Shown in pieces: positions 8,450-18,435 of a stretch of DNA of 64,000 nucleotides (position 1 is the stretch's first letter; each line of letters begins with the position of its first letter). A program made the position numbers and the translations under genes. The DNA comes from an alpha proteobacterium AAP38 (GTDB lineage: Bacteria; Pseudomonadota; Alphaproteobacteria; Azospirillales; Azospirillaceae). The stretch spans positions 62,001 to 126,000 of the forward strand of contig LJHR01000037.1 of the NCBI GenBank assembly GCA_001296005.1, in the 5' to 3' direction. Under the pieces are notes generated by a model. That model saw nothing but the letters and a program-made list of their open reading frames with translations. It made no database searches and was not told the DNA's origin.

Positions 8450-9487
8450 CTACCCCACCTCCACCAACTTCGCCGCAATCGCCGCCGGGGCCAGCACATG
8501 CACTGCGCCCCCGCGTTCAATGGCGACGCCGGGCATGCCATGCACCACAGAGCTGGCGGCGTCCTGGGCGATAGTGACGGCGCCCAGCGTGCGCAGCACA
8601 CAGAGATCGTCGGCCCCGTCGGCGCCCATGCCGGTCAGCAGCACGCCGATGGACCGCCCACCATATTGGGCCGCCACCGACCGGAACAGGTGCCCCACGG
8701 CGGGGCGCAGGCCAGCCTCGGGCGGGCTGTCGATCAACTGGATGCGGCCATAGGCGTCCACGCCCATATGCCGGTCATCGGGCGCCACATAGACATGGCC
8801 ACCCATTACCTCTTCCCCATCGCGCGCGACCGTGACCGGTAATGCACAACCGGCATCCAGCCAGTCTGCAAACCCCGTTACGAACCCGCGCGCAATATGT
8901 TGCACCACCAGGATGGGCAGGGGAAATTCCGCCGGCAGGGCGCTGAGGATGGTCTGTAGGGCAACCGGCCCGCCCGTGCTGGCACCGATGGCCACCACCC
9001 GTGCCTTCTCCCGCGGGCCGGTGCTGGCCGCTGTCGCGACGGCGGCCACGCGTTCAGCCAGGGCCGGCGCGCGTTTCCAGCGGCGCACCACCTTCACTTC
9101 CGACATCAGGCGGACGGCGGTGACAAGGGCCTCGGCCTCCCGCTCATGATCATCATGGCCCAGGCCCGCCGGGCGGCGGATAAAGGCGAGCGCGCCCGCC
9201 TCCACGGCCTTGAAGGTGGCCGCCACCTCGTCCTGCACGGCACCGCTGACGATGACGATGGGGACCGGCACCGTCTCCATGATCTCCCGCGTGGCGGAAA
9301 ACCCGTCCAGGCCCGGCATATGGATATCCATGGTCACCACGTCCGGCTTCAGCCGGCGCACCGCCTCCAAGGCGGCGGCACCATCCGAAACGGCGGCCAC
9401 AACCTTGATATCGGACTCGCTTTCCAGAATGGCGGTCAGGAATACCCGGATAGTGGGCGAATCCTCGGCGACGAGAACCTTGATCAC
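8450..9487 (-). CDS. cheB: CheB-type receptor methylesterase response regulator
   Basis: 345 residues. The N-terminal receiver domain (about 1-120) has acidic residues EDS and phospho-acceptor Asp in TMDIHMPGLDG. The C-terminal methylesterase domain (about 155-340) has catalytic motifs AIGASTGGP (Ser), VVQHIARGF (His) and GMGADGADD (Asp). It removes methyl groups, or deamidates Gln, from the chemoreceptor. It is the last gene of the chemosensory operon, 11 bp after cheA, in the position of wspF. Confidence 0.96.
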   Translation of the reverse strand: MIKVLVAEDSPTIRVFLTAILESESDIKVVAAVSDGAAALEAVRRLKPDVVTMDIHMPGLDGFSATREIMETVPVPIVIVSGAVQDEVAATFKAVEAGALAFIRRPAGLGHDDHEREAEALVTAVRLMSEVKVVRRWKRAPALAERVAAVATAASTGPREKARVVAIGASTGGPVALQTILSALPAEFPLPILVVQHIARGFVTGFADWLDAGCALPVTVARDGEEVMGGHVYVAPDDRHMGVDAYGRIQLIDSPPEAGLRPAVGHLFRSVAAQYGGRSIGVLLTGMGADGADDLCVLRTLGAVTIAQDAASSVVHGMPGVAIERGGAVHVLAPAAIAAKLVEVG

Positions 9488-9498
9488 ACAGAATATCC

Positions 9499-11760
9499 TC
9501 AGATCAGGCGACCGATGATCTCCAGCAAGTCGCTCTGGTCGAAACTCTTTTTAACGATATAGGCACTGGCGCCGACATCAACCCCGCGCTCCCTATCCTC
9601 TCGCGTTTCCAGCGAGGTGATGAGGATGGCCGGTATCTCCGACAGGCGGGGATCCTGGCGGATATTGGCGATCAGTTCGAACCCGCTCATGCGCGGCATT
9701 TCCACGTCCGACACGACAAGATCGAACATCTCGCCCGCCAGAACGTTCCACGCCTCCATCCCGTCCACACAGGTCCGCACCCGGAACCCGGCGGCTTCCA
9801 GCACATGCTTGAACAGGGTGCGGGCCGTGATGCTGTCCTCGGCGATCAGGATGGATTTGCGCGCCTGCGTCGCATTGGCCGTGACCGGTCGCGCCGCCCT
9901 CGCCTGGAAATCGGGCCGCAATGCTGCACGCAGCAGGTCATGCACATTCAGCACGAAACCCAGCCGCCCCGATGGCAGGGCCACGGCCCCCGCCACGCCC
10001 GGGACCCGCGTCAGGGGCCAGGCCAGCGGCTTCATCAGTATCTCCGCTTCGCCCAGGACGGTTTCGACCTCCACGGCCAGCCGCTGCCCAGCGGCGGCCA
10101 GCACGACATAGGCGCGGAAATCCCCCGACGGTCCCGTGCCGGGCAGGTGCAGCAGGTCCGACAGCCGGACCAGCGCCAGGGGCCGCCCGTCGATGCGCAG
10201 CATCTCCCGGCCTTCCACCATCTGCACATCTTGGCTGGCGACGCGGCCCACGCGTTCGATGCGGTTGGTGGGCATGGCATAGACATTGCCGCCGACCGCC
10301 GTCATCACCACCCGGAATGCCGCCATGGTGACGGGCAGCAGCAGGCGGAACACCGTGCCCCGCCCCGGCTGGCTTTCCACTGTCACAGTGCCGCCCAGCC
10401 GCTCCACCTTTTCCTGCACGATGGCCAGACCCAGGCCGCGCCCGGAAATATCCGTGATCCCCTCACTGGTCGACAGGCCCGATTGAAAGGCCAGCGCCAT
10501 GATCTGATCGGGCGCCAGACCCGCCGCCTGCTCGGCCTCCAGAAGGCCCGTCTGCACCGCTTCCTGGCTCAGGCGGCCCAGATCCATGCCACGGCCATCA
10601 TCGCTGATGGCGATCTCCGCCCGGCCGCCATCGCGCTGGCTGACGGTCAGCGATATGGTGGCCCGCGCCGGCTTGCCCGCGGCTACCCGTTCCTCGGGCC
10701 GCTCGATCCCGTGGTCGATGGCGTTGCGCGCCAGATGCAGCAGCGCCTCGCGCAGTTCCTCCTGCACGCGGCGATCCAGCTCCAACTCCTGGCCGCCCAG
10801 CTCCAGCTGCACATCCTTGCCCTGCCGGCGTGACAGGTCACGCAAATCCTGCGCAACAGGTTCCAGAAGCGTACTGGCGGGCAGCATCAAGACCTGTTTC
10901 GTGCCCGACAGCAGACTGTCGACCCCCTTGGACAGGCCCCGCACATCATGATCGGCTTCCAGCGCCAGCCGGCTCAGCTTCGTGGCGACCCAGGCCAGGG
11001 TTTGGGCGTCATGCTCTGCCTGCTGCGCGCTGTCCAGCCGCTGTCGCGTGCGCATCCGGTCGGTCAGACCGGTGCCCAGCGCCTTGATCTCGGCCACCCG
11101 CTCCCCGCCCGACAGCTTGGCGTTGATCAGTTCCTCTGCCTGATGCAGCAGGAAATCCAGCCGCTCGATGGGCACGCGCAGGGTCTGGCGCGGCCCCGCC
11201 ACAAACGGTTCCTCGGTCTGCACCCGCTTGGCCGGGGCCGTCGGCGGCGGGGGTTTGGGGACCTCCACCACCGGGGCGGCCACGGGCGGGGGCGGTGGGG
11301 CTGGCGCGGCAACCACCGGGGCGGCAGGGGCCTGGGCTGCCGCCTCCCCCTTGGCTGCCCCTTCCAGGCGCGCGATCAGGTTGTCCAACCCCTCCACGGG
11401 CGGCGGGCTATTGCCATTCACCTCGTTCGGGACCATGCGGCGCAGGGCCGCGAACCCGTCGGCCAGCACGGCCACCACGCCCGGCCCCAGCCGCAATTCC
11501 CCGCGCTTCAGTAGGGCCAGCAGCGATTCCATGGCATGGCACAGCGCCACCAGATGCGACAGGTTGACGGTGCGCGCCGCCCCTTTCAGCGTATGGACCT
11601 CACGAAAGGTCTTTTCGATCAGCTCCCGCGCCCGCTGCTCGCTGACGCCTGCCTCCAACTCGCGCAACGACACGGCCAGCGAACCGACATGTTCCTCCGC
11701 CTCGACCATGAACATGGCGAGCAGGCGTTGGAAAAGCTGTTCGTTGCGGCTGTTCATCAC
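9499..11760 (-). CDS. cheA: Hybrid CheA histidine kinase with C-terminal receiver
   Basis: 753 residues. The Hpt domain has HTLKGAA (phospho-His near residue 56), followed by a long Pro/Ala linker (135-190) and a dimerisation helix. The HATPase has an N box ARNAIDHGIE, a G1 box DDGRGMD and a G2 box GRGLGLAIV. A CheW-like domain (about 480-615) follows, then a receiver domain (about 630-753) with SDVEMPRM and the conserved Lys in IVKKSFD. CheA with a fused receiver is characteristic of WspE and FrzE rather than flagellar CheA. It phosphorylates CheB and its own receiver. No P2-like CheY-docking domain is obvious. Confidence 0.95.
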   Translation of the reverse strand: MMNSRNEQLFQRLLAMFMVEAEEHVGSLAVSLRELEAGVSEQRARELIEKTFREVHTLKGAARTVNLSHLVALCHAMESLLALLKRGELRLGPGVVAVLADGFAALRRMVPNEVNGNSPPPVEGLDNLIARLEGAAKGEAAAQAPAAPVVAAPAPPPPPVAAPVVEVPKPPPPTAPAKRVQTEEPFVAGPRQTLRVPIERLDFLLHQAEELINAKLSGGERVAEIKALGTGLTDRMRTRQRLDSAQQAEHDAQTLAWVATKLSRLALEADHDVRGLSKGVDSLLSGTKQVLMLPASTLLEPVAQDLRDLSRRQGKDVQLELGGQELELDRRVQEELREALLHLARNAIDHGIERPEERVAAGKPARATISLTVSQRDGGRAEIAISDDGRGMDLGRLSQEAVQTGLLEAEQAAGLAPDQIMALAFQSGLSTSEGITDISGRGLGLAIVQEKVERLGGTVTVESQPGRGTVFRLLLPVTMAAFRVVMTAVGGNVYAMPTNRIERVGRVASQDVQMVEGREMLRIDGRPLALVRLSDLLHLPGTGPSGDFRAYVVLAAAGQRLAVEVETVLGEAEILMKPLAWPLTRVPGVAGAVALPSGRLGFVLNVHDLLRAALRPDFQARAARPVTANATQARKSILIAEDSITARTLFKHVLEAAGFRVRTCVDGMEAWNVLAGEMFDLVVSDVEMPRMSGFELIANIRQDPRLSEIPAILITSLETREDRERGVDVGASAYIVKKSFDQSDLLEIIGRLI

Positions 11761-11776
11761 GCTGGCTCCGAACCGG

Positions 11777-13387
11777 TCACGCCTTGTACTGGCCGACCAG
11801 GGATTTCAGCTTGTGCCCCAGGGCGTTCAGGTTATGGGCCGCCGTTTCCGCCTGCTTGGTGGCGATGGTGTTCTGGCTGCTGGCCTGCCGGATGCTGTCC
11901 ATGGCCAGGGCCACCTGATCGATGCCCACCTGCTGCTGCTGGTTCGAGGCGACGATCTGGGTGCTGGCCTGGGTGGCCAACGCGATATTCTGGGCCAGCC
12001 GCTCGATGGATTGGCCCGCCTCTTGCGCCTGTTTCACGCCGGCATCCACGGCCTTGCTGCCCTGTTCGGCGGCCAGAACGGCGGTGGCCGTGGCCTTCTG
12101 GATATCGCCCAGGATGGCGCGCACCTGGGCCGTCGCCTGCTTGGACTGTTCGGCCAGGCTTTTCACTTCCGCCGCCACGACGACAAAGCCCTTGCCCTGT
12201 TCGCCGGCCCGCGCCGCCTCGATGGCGGCATTGACGGCCAGAAGGTTGGATTGTTCGGCCAGATCATTGACCGAGGCCACGATGGTGCCGATGGCCTGAC
12301 TCTGCTCAGACAGTTTGATCACGGCCTCGGCAATGGCGCCAATCTGTTCGCGCACCAGGGTGATGCCAGCCACCGATTGTTCGACCGACCGTTTGCCCGT
12401 CGCGGAGATCTGGGCCGTGGCCTGGGCCGTTTCGGCCACATGCCGCGCCTTCTCCGTCGACAATTGCGAGGTCTTGCGCACCTCTTCCATGGTGGAGCTG
12501 GTTTCGGCCAACGCCGTGGCCGTTTCGGCGGCGGATGCTGATACCTGGGCCGTGGTCGACACGATCTGGCTGCCCGCCGTGCCCAGCACGTTCACCCCCT
12601 CGACCAGTTCCTGGATCAACTGGCGCAGGCCGCGGGTCATGTCGCGGAAGGTATTGTTCAGGATACCAACCTCGTCACCACGGCTGGATGGCGGGATATC
12701 GTTGGTCAGGTCGCCCTTGCCGATCCGTTCCGCCGTGGCCGTGATCTCGCGCAATGGCGCGACGATATTGGCCGACAGGAATGCGCCCGACAGCAGCACG
12801 ATAACAGCGGCCAGCAACGCGCCGCCGATCACGGCCAGATTGGCCAGCCGCGTGCTCTCATCCTTGGCCGCATTGCGTTGTTCCAGAAGCTGGTTTTCCA
12901 GGTCCTGCATCACCTTGATGGCAGCGCGGAATTCCAACATGGCCTGCCGGCCGGTATCGCTGACGATCAGCTTCTGCGCCGCTTCGAACCCGTCGCGGCG
13001 GCGGGCGTCAATGCGCAGCAGCGCCTCGTTCAAGCGGTTGCGCGCGGCGGCCTCCACACGATCCAGGTTGCGCAGCTGTTCGGGATTGTCGACCATCATG
13101 CGGCGAAGCTGGGGGACAAGTTCCTCCAGTTGCCGGCGGCCATTTTCGAAGGGCTGCAGGAACGTGTCCTGGCCGGTGATGACAAAGCCGCGTTGGCCGG
13201 TTTCGATGTCCTGTACCGCAGACAGGATCTCGCCCAGTTCGGTCTTCACCTCCTGCGTATGGACGCTCCACCGCGCCGCCTCAGTCAGACGGGCCGTGGT
13301 ATCCAGCGACACCCAGCCCACGCCCAGCACGACCAGCAGCAGCAGCCCCAGGCAGCCCCAGATCTTCTTGCCCACCGTGATCTTCAT
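11777..13387 (-). CDS. Methyl-accepting chemoreceptor with CHASE3-like sensor
   Basis: 536 residues. TM1 is at 8-30 and an extracytoplasmic helical domain at about 35-175. That domain has the CHASE3-like signature [20 protein letters not shown]2 follows at about 184-206, then a HAMP ([20 protein letters not shown]) and an MCP signalling domain. The hairpin tip region is near 390 ([20 protein letters not shown]-like). The start codon directly abuts the stop of the upstream cheW, so the two are translationally coupled. It is the only receptor in the operon and so the likely dedicated input. The CHASE3 ligand is unknown. Confidence 0.94.
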   Translation of the reverse strand: MKITVGKKIWGCLGLLLLVVLGVGWVSLDTTARLTEAARWSVHTQEVKTELGEILSAVQDIETGQRGFVITGQDTFLQPFENGRRQLEELVPQLRRMMVDNPEQLRNLDRVEAAARNRLNEALLRIDARRRDGFEAAQKLIVSDTGRQAMLEFRAAIKVMQDLENQLLEQRNAAKDESTRLANLAVIGGALLAAVIVLLSGAFLSANIVAPLREITATAERIGKGDLTNDIPPSSRGDEVGILNNTFRDMTRGLRQLIQELVEGVNVLGTAGSQIVSTTAQVSASAAETATALAETSSTMEEVRKTSQLSTEKARHVAETAQATAQISATGKRSVEQSVAGITLVREQIGAIAEAVIKLSEQSQAIGTIVASVNDLAEQSNLLAVNAAIEAARAGEQGKGFVVVAAEVKSLAEQSKQATAQVRAILGDIQKATATAVLAAEQGSKAVDAGVKQAQEAGQSIERLAQNIALATQASTQIVASNQQQQVGIDQVALAMDSIRQASSQNTIATKQAETAAHNLNALGHKLKSLVGQYKA

Positions 13388-14020
13388 CTAAACGCTCCCC
13401 CGCGTGCCAACCGAACCGTCCGCCATCATGCCCGTCAGGGCACCATCCTCGAAAAACTGTCCGGCATCCAGTACCAGCGTATCCTGTTCGGATACACCAA
13501 GATAGAAGCGGCGATTGCCATGCACCGTCGCCGGCACCGGGTCCAGCCGTCCGCGCGACACCGCACGCAGGCCCCTGATGGCATCGGTGATCAGGCCGAC
13601 GCTGCGGCCCCGGTGCTGCAACACCACCAGATGCCCATCGCCATCGCTTTTGCCGGTGCCGATCAGGGCCTGAAAATCCAGAACGGTCAGCATCTCCCCC
13701 CGCAGATGCACCACGCCCAGCGCCCAGGCGGGCGCATGCGGCACCGGTGTGGGGGCCAGGTCGGCGGTCACCTCGCGCACATGCCGGCTGTCCACCGCCA
13801 TGGGCTGGCCCGCGATCTCAAATTCCAGGATGCGGATCTCGTCCGATGCGGCAGGGGTTGCGGTGGCGGCACGGGCCAGCCGCTCAGCGCGTTCGCGCAG
13901 ACGGCGGTCCACCTCGGCCGCGTCGGGTTCAAACCCGCGTTCCAACCCTTCCATGGCCGCCTGGATGCGCTGATGCATGGCGGCCCAGTCAATGGCACTT
14001 GTCGCGGCCTGATCGCTCAT
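13388..14020 (-). CDS. cheW: CheW-like scaffold protein with N-terminal extension
   Basis: 210 residues. A charged helical N-terminal extension of about 60 residues precedes a CheW domain (from ILEFEIAGQPMAVDSRHV to the end, with GVVHLRGEMLTVLDF). CheW links receptor and CheA. This extended form resembles WspD. It overlaps cheR upstream by four bases (ATGA) and abuts the receptor gene downstream. Confidence 0.93.
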   Translation of the reverse strand: MSDQAATSAIDWAAMHQRIQAAMEGLERGFEPDAAEVDRRLRERAERLARAATATPAASDEIRILEFEIAGQPMAVDSRHVREVTADLAPTPVPHAPAWALGVVHLRGEMLTVLDFQALIGTGKSDGDGHLVVLQHRGRSVGLITDAIRGLRAVSRGRLDPVPATVHGNRRFYLGVSEQDTLVLDAGQFFEDGALTGMMADGSVGTRGSV

Positions 14021-15483
14021 GCCCCTACCTCCGCACTGGCCACCCGCACGATCTCTGTCAGACGGCCAACCGTCAAGCCATCACCGTCGGGAAGTGTTTC
14101 CTCCTGCGCCCGTACGGAAAGCAGGTTCAGGGCATTGCGGTAGCATCGCCGCGCCTCCGACTTCTTGCCATCGGCCACGGCCAGCCCGGCCAGCGCCACA
14201 TGCGCCAGGATATGATCGGGGTCCAAAAACAAGGCACGCTTCAGCGACTCCGCCGCCCCGCGCGGGTCCCCCACCTCCTGCCGGATCATGGCCAGCAGGT
14301 AATGCCGCTCCGGCGTCAGCCGGTCCACGGCCAGCGCGCGGCGGCAGCATTCCTCGGCCAGATCCAGCCGTCCCTCATTCGCGTAAAGCCGCGCCAGCAG
14401 GGTCAGGGCCTTGCCATCCCCCGCCAGACCGGGATCACCCAGCAGCAGCGCGATGGCCGCCGCATTCTCGCCCCGCTGATACAGCGCCAGCGCCTCATCC
14501 AGCGGCCCCGGTGCATCTTCCACGAGCACCGCCGGCGGCGGTTCCGGCAAGGGCGGCACCGTTAGCAGCGCCAGCGGCGCTTCCAGGGGCATGTCGGGCA
14601 GCGGCGGCAGGGTGAAGGGCACCAGCGGCGGCGACTGCGTCTTGCGATAGATGGTGGCGTCCAGCAGCCCGATATTGGCCAGTGGCTGGAACAGGTCCGA
14701 CGATCCCTCCACCGACGCCGCTACCAGCCAGCCGCCATCGACCAGCGAATGCTGCAGGTTCGACACCACCCGCCGCGCCGTGCCCGTGCTGAAATACATC
14801 AGCACATTGCGGCAGAAGATGATGTCCATGGCATTGGTATTGTTCTGCACCGACGGGTACAGATCCTCGGCCAGATTGTGATAGGCGAAGCTGACCATGC
14901 GCCGGATGCGGGGGATGATCTCCCACCGCGTGCCGCGCGGGGTGAAATAGGTACGGCGGATTTCCGGGTCGATGCCCCGGAACGACCAGTCGCCATAAAC
15001 CCCCTCGATAGCCTTGCGCAGGGATCGCGGGTTGATATCGGTGGCCAGGATGGTGATGTTCCATCCCGCGATATCGGGGATCAGCCGGTCCAGAAGGATG
15101 GCCATCGTATAGGCCTCCTCCCCCGTCGAACAGGCCGCACTCCAGATGCGCAGATACTTGCCGTGCATGGCCCGGCGCTGTTCGATCAGGCCCGGCAGGA
15201 TGCGTTTGGCCAGGGCGTCGAAACTGGCCGGCTCGCGGAAAAAATAGGTCTCGCCAATGGTCAGATAGCTGGCCAGCGTCTCGATGCCGGCCCGGTCCAC
15301 CGCGCCTGACAGGAAATGCCGCATGCAGGCATCACCATCGGCAAAGCCCAGCTCGGTTGCCATCTGTGCGACAGCCCGTTCCAGGTCGCCCCAGCGTTCG
15401 GGCGCGTAATGCAGGCCCATGCGTGCCGCCAGAAAGGCACTGAACTCCTCCAGCAGGACAGAACCGGACCCGGCCTGGATCAA
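14017..15483 (-). CDS. cheR: CheR-type receptor methyltransferase with C-terminal TPR region
   Basis: 488 residues. A CheR N-terminal helical domain precedes the SAM-binding fold (WSAACSTGEEAYTMAI, ILATDINPRSL, IIFCRNVLMYF). A Pro-rich linker (about 285-325) leads to tetratricopeptide-like helices (about 325-460: ALYQRGENAAAIALLLG, LYANEGRLDLAEECCRRAL, ALFLDPDHILAHVALAGL). CheR-TPR fusions occur in WspC and FrzF. The enzyme methylates receptor glutamates. It overlaps both neighbours by four bases (ATGA). Confidence 0.95.
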   Translation of the reverse strand: MIQAGSGSVLLEEFSAFLAARMGLHYAPERWGDLERAVAQMATELGFADGDACMRHFLSGAVDRAGIETLASYLTIGETYFFREPASFDALAKRILPGLIEQRRAMHGKYLRIWSAACSTGEEAYTMAILLDRLIPDIAGWNITILATDINPRSLRKAIEGVYGDWSFRGIDPEIRRTYFTPRGTRWEIIPRIRRMVSFAYHNLAEDLYPSVQNNTNAMDIIFCRNVLMYFSTGTARRVVSNLQHSLVDGGWLVAASVEGSSDLFQPLANIGLLDATIYRKTQSPPLVPFTLPPLPDMPLEAPLALLTVPPLPEPPPAVLVEDAPGPLDEALALYQRGENAAAIALLLGDPGLAGDGKALTLLARLYANEGRLDLAEECCRRALAVDRLTPERHYLLAMIRQEVGDPRGAAESLKRALFLDPDHILAHVALAGLAVADGKKSEARRCYRNALNLLSVRAQEETLPDGDGLTVGRLTEIVRVASAEVGA

Positions 15484-15980
15484 GATGCGCTCTCCCGCGC
15501 CATTGCCGCATCCAGGGCGCCCTGTTCCTCCATGGACAGGAACCGGTCCAGGTCATGGATAAAGACCGGCCCGCCGGGCAGCGCCGTCACCGCCTCGAAA
15601 TACCCGCCCGCCGGCACCACATTGTCGGCGGGGATCAGGCTGTCTGCCGGCTGCCGCAGGGTGCCGTCGACATGGTCGATCCAGAGTGCCACCGATTGCC
15701 GCGCCAGCCGCACGACCACCAGGCCATCCTCCAGGCGTGGGGGCCGCATCGCCATGCCCAGGCGGGCGCGCACGTCCAGCACGGGCAGGAACCGGCCGCC
15801 GACATTGATGATGCCCGCCACCACCGCCGGCGCGCCTGGCAGGGGCCGGAAGGCCGCCATGGCCGTCACCCGCTCCACCTGTCCCAGGCGCACGGCAAAG
15901 GGCCGTCCATCCAGCGTGAACAGCAGCAGATCGACCATGGCATCCGCGTCCACCGCTTCTGCGGCCCGCACGGCACCCAT
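15480..15980 (-). CDS. cheW: CheW-like scaffold protein, first gene of the chemosensory operon
   Basis: 166 residues, a single CheW domain (LLLFTLDGRPFAVRLGQVERV, AGIINVGGRFLPVLDVRARLG, ALWIDHVDGTLRQ). Two CheW proteins around a CheR-TPR is the WspB/WspD arrangement. The promoter must lie in the 168-bp divergent gap shared with the S9 peptidase gene. It overlaps cheR by four bases. Confidence 0.93.
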   Translation of the reverse strand: MGAVRAAEAVDADAMVDLLLFTLDGRPFAVRLGQVERVTAMAAFRPLPGAPAVVAGIINVGGRFLPVLDVRARLGMAMRPPRLEDGLVVVRLARQSVALWIDHVDGTLRQPADSLIPADNVVPAGGYFEAVTALPGGPVFIHDLDRFLSMEEQGALDAAMARESAS

Positions 15981-16148
15981 TGCACCCTCCCCGGCGGCGT
16001 TGGTTCAATCCTCCCTTATAGGCTGAAAACCGGGGCCATGTGCCAGCCCCTTTCGCTGTCCATGCGCATAGTTTCCCCTATCTCATTGCCTTTCGCATTG
16101 ACCGGCGCGACAAGGAAAACATCAACGCTCCGGCCAAGAAAGAAATCC

Positions 16149-18374
16149 ATGCGCCACCGCCTCGCCTCCCTGTTGCTGGCTTGCCTGTCCGCCCTGCCCG
16201 CCACCGCCGAACAGCTGACCATTGACCGGGTGGTGGCCAGCCCCGCCTTGTCGGGGGCCGCCCCGCGCGGCGTGGAATTTTCCCCCGACGGCACCCGCGT
16301 CACCTATCTGGAGCGGGCAGCCAGCGACGCCAGCCGCCGTGACCTCTGGGCCTATGATCTGACGCAGCGCAAGCCCGTGCTGCTGCTGGACAGTGCCGAG
16401 TTCGCCGCCGTGCCGGAAAGCGAGGAGGAGCGCGCAAGGCGCGAGCGGCAGCGCATCCCCGAAACGGGCGTGACCGAGTATGTCTGGGACAGCCAGGGCA
16501 AGGCGGTCTTGGTGCCCAAATCGGGCGATATCTGGCTAAAGCCGCTGGACGGTCCCGTCCGCCGCCTGACCCGCACCGAAGGCGCCGAAACCGATCCGAA
16601 ATTCAGCCCCGATGGCACCCACATCGCCTATGTCCGCGACGGCAATCTTTATGTGCAGACCCTGGCCACGGGCGTGGAACGGGCCATCACGACCGATGGC
16701 GGCAAGAACGCCATCCTGAACGGCATGGCGGAGTTTGTGGCGCAGGAGGAGATGGACCGCGACACCGGCTATTGGTGGTCGCCCGACGGCAAATCCATCG
16801 CCTATGCCCGTGTGGATGAAAGCAGGGTGCCGCTGGTCAACCGCTATGACTATGGTGCCGACGGGGTGAAGGTGATCCCGCAGCGCTACCCGTTCGCGGG
16901 CGGCCCCAACGTCGCCATTCAGCTGCTGGTGGCCCCCATTGACGGCTCCACCTCGCCTGTCGCCATCGATCTCGGCCCCGACGCCGATATCTATCTGGCG
17001 CGCGTGAACTGGAAGCCCGATGGCGGGCTGGCGGTGCAACGCATGTCGCGCGATCAAAAGCGTCTGGACCTGCTGTTCGCCGACGTAAAGACGGGCCGCA
17101 CCCGTGTCGCCCTGACCGATACCAAATCCACCTGGGTCGATCTGCACAAGGACCTGTATTTCCTGGCCGATGGCCGCTTCATCTGGTCGTCCGAACAGTC
17201 TGGCTGGCGCCATCTCTACCTGCATGACCGTTTCGGCAAGCGTCTGCACGCCATCACGCGCGGCAAATGGCCGGTCACGGCGCTGGCCGGGGTCGATGCC
17301 AAGGCCGGGACCGTGATGTTCACGGGCCAGAAGGACAGCCCGCTGGAACGCCATGTCTATACCGCCCGCCTGGATGGCCGCGACGCCGGCAGCCCGCGGC
17401 GCGTCAGCCAGGGGGAGGGCTGGCACGGGGCCGTCCTGGCCGATGCCGGCGGCGCCTGGCTGGACAGTTTTTCCAGCCCCACACAGCCGCCACAGCTCTC
17501 CTTGCGCGACCGCGACGGCAAGGTGCTGACCTGGCTGCAGGAAAACAAGGTGGAGGGGTCCCACCCCTACGCCCCCTATCTCGCCAACCATATCCAGCCG
17601 GTCTATGGCACGCTGAAGGCCCCCGACGGGGAGACCCTGCACTGGTCGATGCTGAAGCCACCGGGCGTGGATGCGGCCAATCCCGCCCCTGCCATCATCT
17701 ACACCTATGGCGGCCCCACCTCCCGCGTTGTCACCAAGGCCTGGGGCAGCCGCACGACCTTGTTCCTGCAGGCGCTGGCCCAGTCTGGCTATGTCGTCTT
17801 TATGCTGGATAACCGGGGCACGCCGGGCCAGGGCAAGGCATTCCTCGACCAAATCTACAACGCCTTTGGCACCATCGAAAGCGATGATCAGGCGCTGGGG
17901 GCCAAATATCTGAAGACCCTGCCCTTCGTGAAGGGCGACCGCATCGGCATCTATGGCCATTCCTATGGCGGCTACAACACGCTCATGAGCCTGCTGCGCC
18001 ATGGCGATCTCTATGCCGCCGGCGTGGCCGCCGCTCCCGTCAGCGACTGGAAGCTCTACGACACTTTCTACACTGAACGCTTCATCGGCATGCCCGACGC
18101 CAAGGGCGGCGTCTATGACAAGGGCGACGCTACGAAGCTGGCTGACAAGCTGTCAAAGCCGCTGCTGCTGATCCATGGCATGGCCGACGACAATGTCTTC
18201 CTCGACAATTCCGTCCGCATGGCCGCCGCTCTGCAGCAGGCACGCAAACCCTTCGACATGATGTTCTATCCCGGCGAACGCCACGGCTTCTATGACACCA
18301 ACCTCGCCGCCCACTACTACCTGTCCGCCAAGGCCTTCTTTGACCGGGAACTGAAGGCCCGTAGCGCGGATTAG
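16149..18374 (+). CDS. Secreted S9-family prolyl peptidase (dipeptidyl peptidase IV-like)
   Basis: 741 residues from ATG 16149, which begins a good signal peptide (MRHRLASLLLACLSALPATAE). The frame is open further upstream, but that part lies opposite cheW and lacks a signal. An N-terminal beta-propeller with WD40-like repeats (GVEFSPDGTRVTYL, KFSPDGTHIAYV, WWSPDGKSIAYA) is followed by an alpha/beta-hydrolase domain. The nucleophile is Ser605 in GHSYGGY, the Asp lies in ADDNVF near 680, and the His is 712 in ERHGFYD. The glutamate pair (EFVAQEEMDRDTGYWW) marks DPP4-type exopeptidases that bind the peptide N-terminus. It is predicted periplasmic and likely feeds peptide catabolism. Confidence 0.93.
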   Translation: MRHRLASLLLACLSALPATAEQLTIDRVVASPALSGAAPRGVEFSPDGTRVTYLERAASDASRRDLWAYDLTQRKPVLLLDSAEFAAVPESEEERARRERQRIPETGVTEYVWDSQGKAVLVPKSGDIWLKPLDGPVRRLTRTEGAETDPKFSPDGTHIAYVRDGNLYVQTLATGVERAITTDGGKNAILNGMAEFVAQEEMDRDTGYWWSPDGKSIAYARVDESRVPLVNRYDYGADGVKVIPQRYPFAGGPNVAIQLLVAPIDGSTSPVAIDLGPDADIYLARVNWKPDGGLAVQRMSRDQKRLDLLFADVKTGRTRVALTDTKSTWVDLHKDLYFLADGRFIWSSEQSGWRHLYLHDRFGKRLHAITRGKWPVTALAGVDAKAGTVMFTGQKDSPLERHVYTARLDGRDAGSPRRVSQGEGWHGAVLADAGGAWLDSFSSPTQPPQLSLRDRDGKVLTWLQENKVEGSHPYAPYLANHIQPVYGTLKAPDGETLHWSMLKPPGVDAANPAPAIIYTYGGPTSRVVTKAWGSRTTLFLQALAQSGYVVFMLDNRGTPGQGKAFLDQIYNAFGTIESDDQALGAKYLKTLPFVKGDRIGIYGHSYGGYNTLMSLLRHGDLYAAGVAAAPVSDWKLYDTFYTERFIGMPDAKGGVYDKGDATKLADKLSKPLLLIHGMADDNVFLDNSVRMAAALQQARKPFDMMFYPGERHGFYDTNLAAHYYLSAKAFFDRELKARSAD

Positions 18375-18414
18375 GCGCAGCCGTCATCCACGGAGCGACC
18401 ATTGACGTGGTTCC

Positions 18415-18423
18415 CGTGGATAA
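18415..18423 (-). other. DnaA-box-like 9-mer TTATCCACG
   Basis: On the minus strand TTATCCACG matches the DnaA consensus TTATNCACA at eight of nine positions. It lies about 330 bp before the first iteron, at the edge of the presumed origin, with a moderately AT-rich stretch (18590-18720) between. One 9-mer alone is weak evidence. Confidence 0.35.
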
Positions 18424-18435
18424 CGCCCTCTCCCT

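Noticed and set aside
15555-16148. Upstream extension of the S9 peptidase frame
   Set aside because: It lies opposite cheW, has no SD or signal peptide, and ATG 16149 begins a proper signal sequence.
16536-18002. Long minus-strand frame opposite the S9 peptidase
   Set aside because: Antisense shadow of a clear hydrolase with catalytic motifs.
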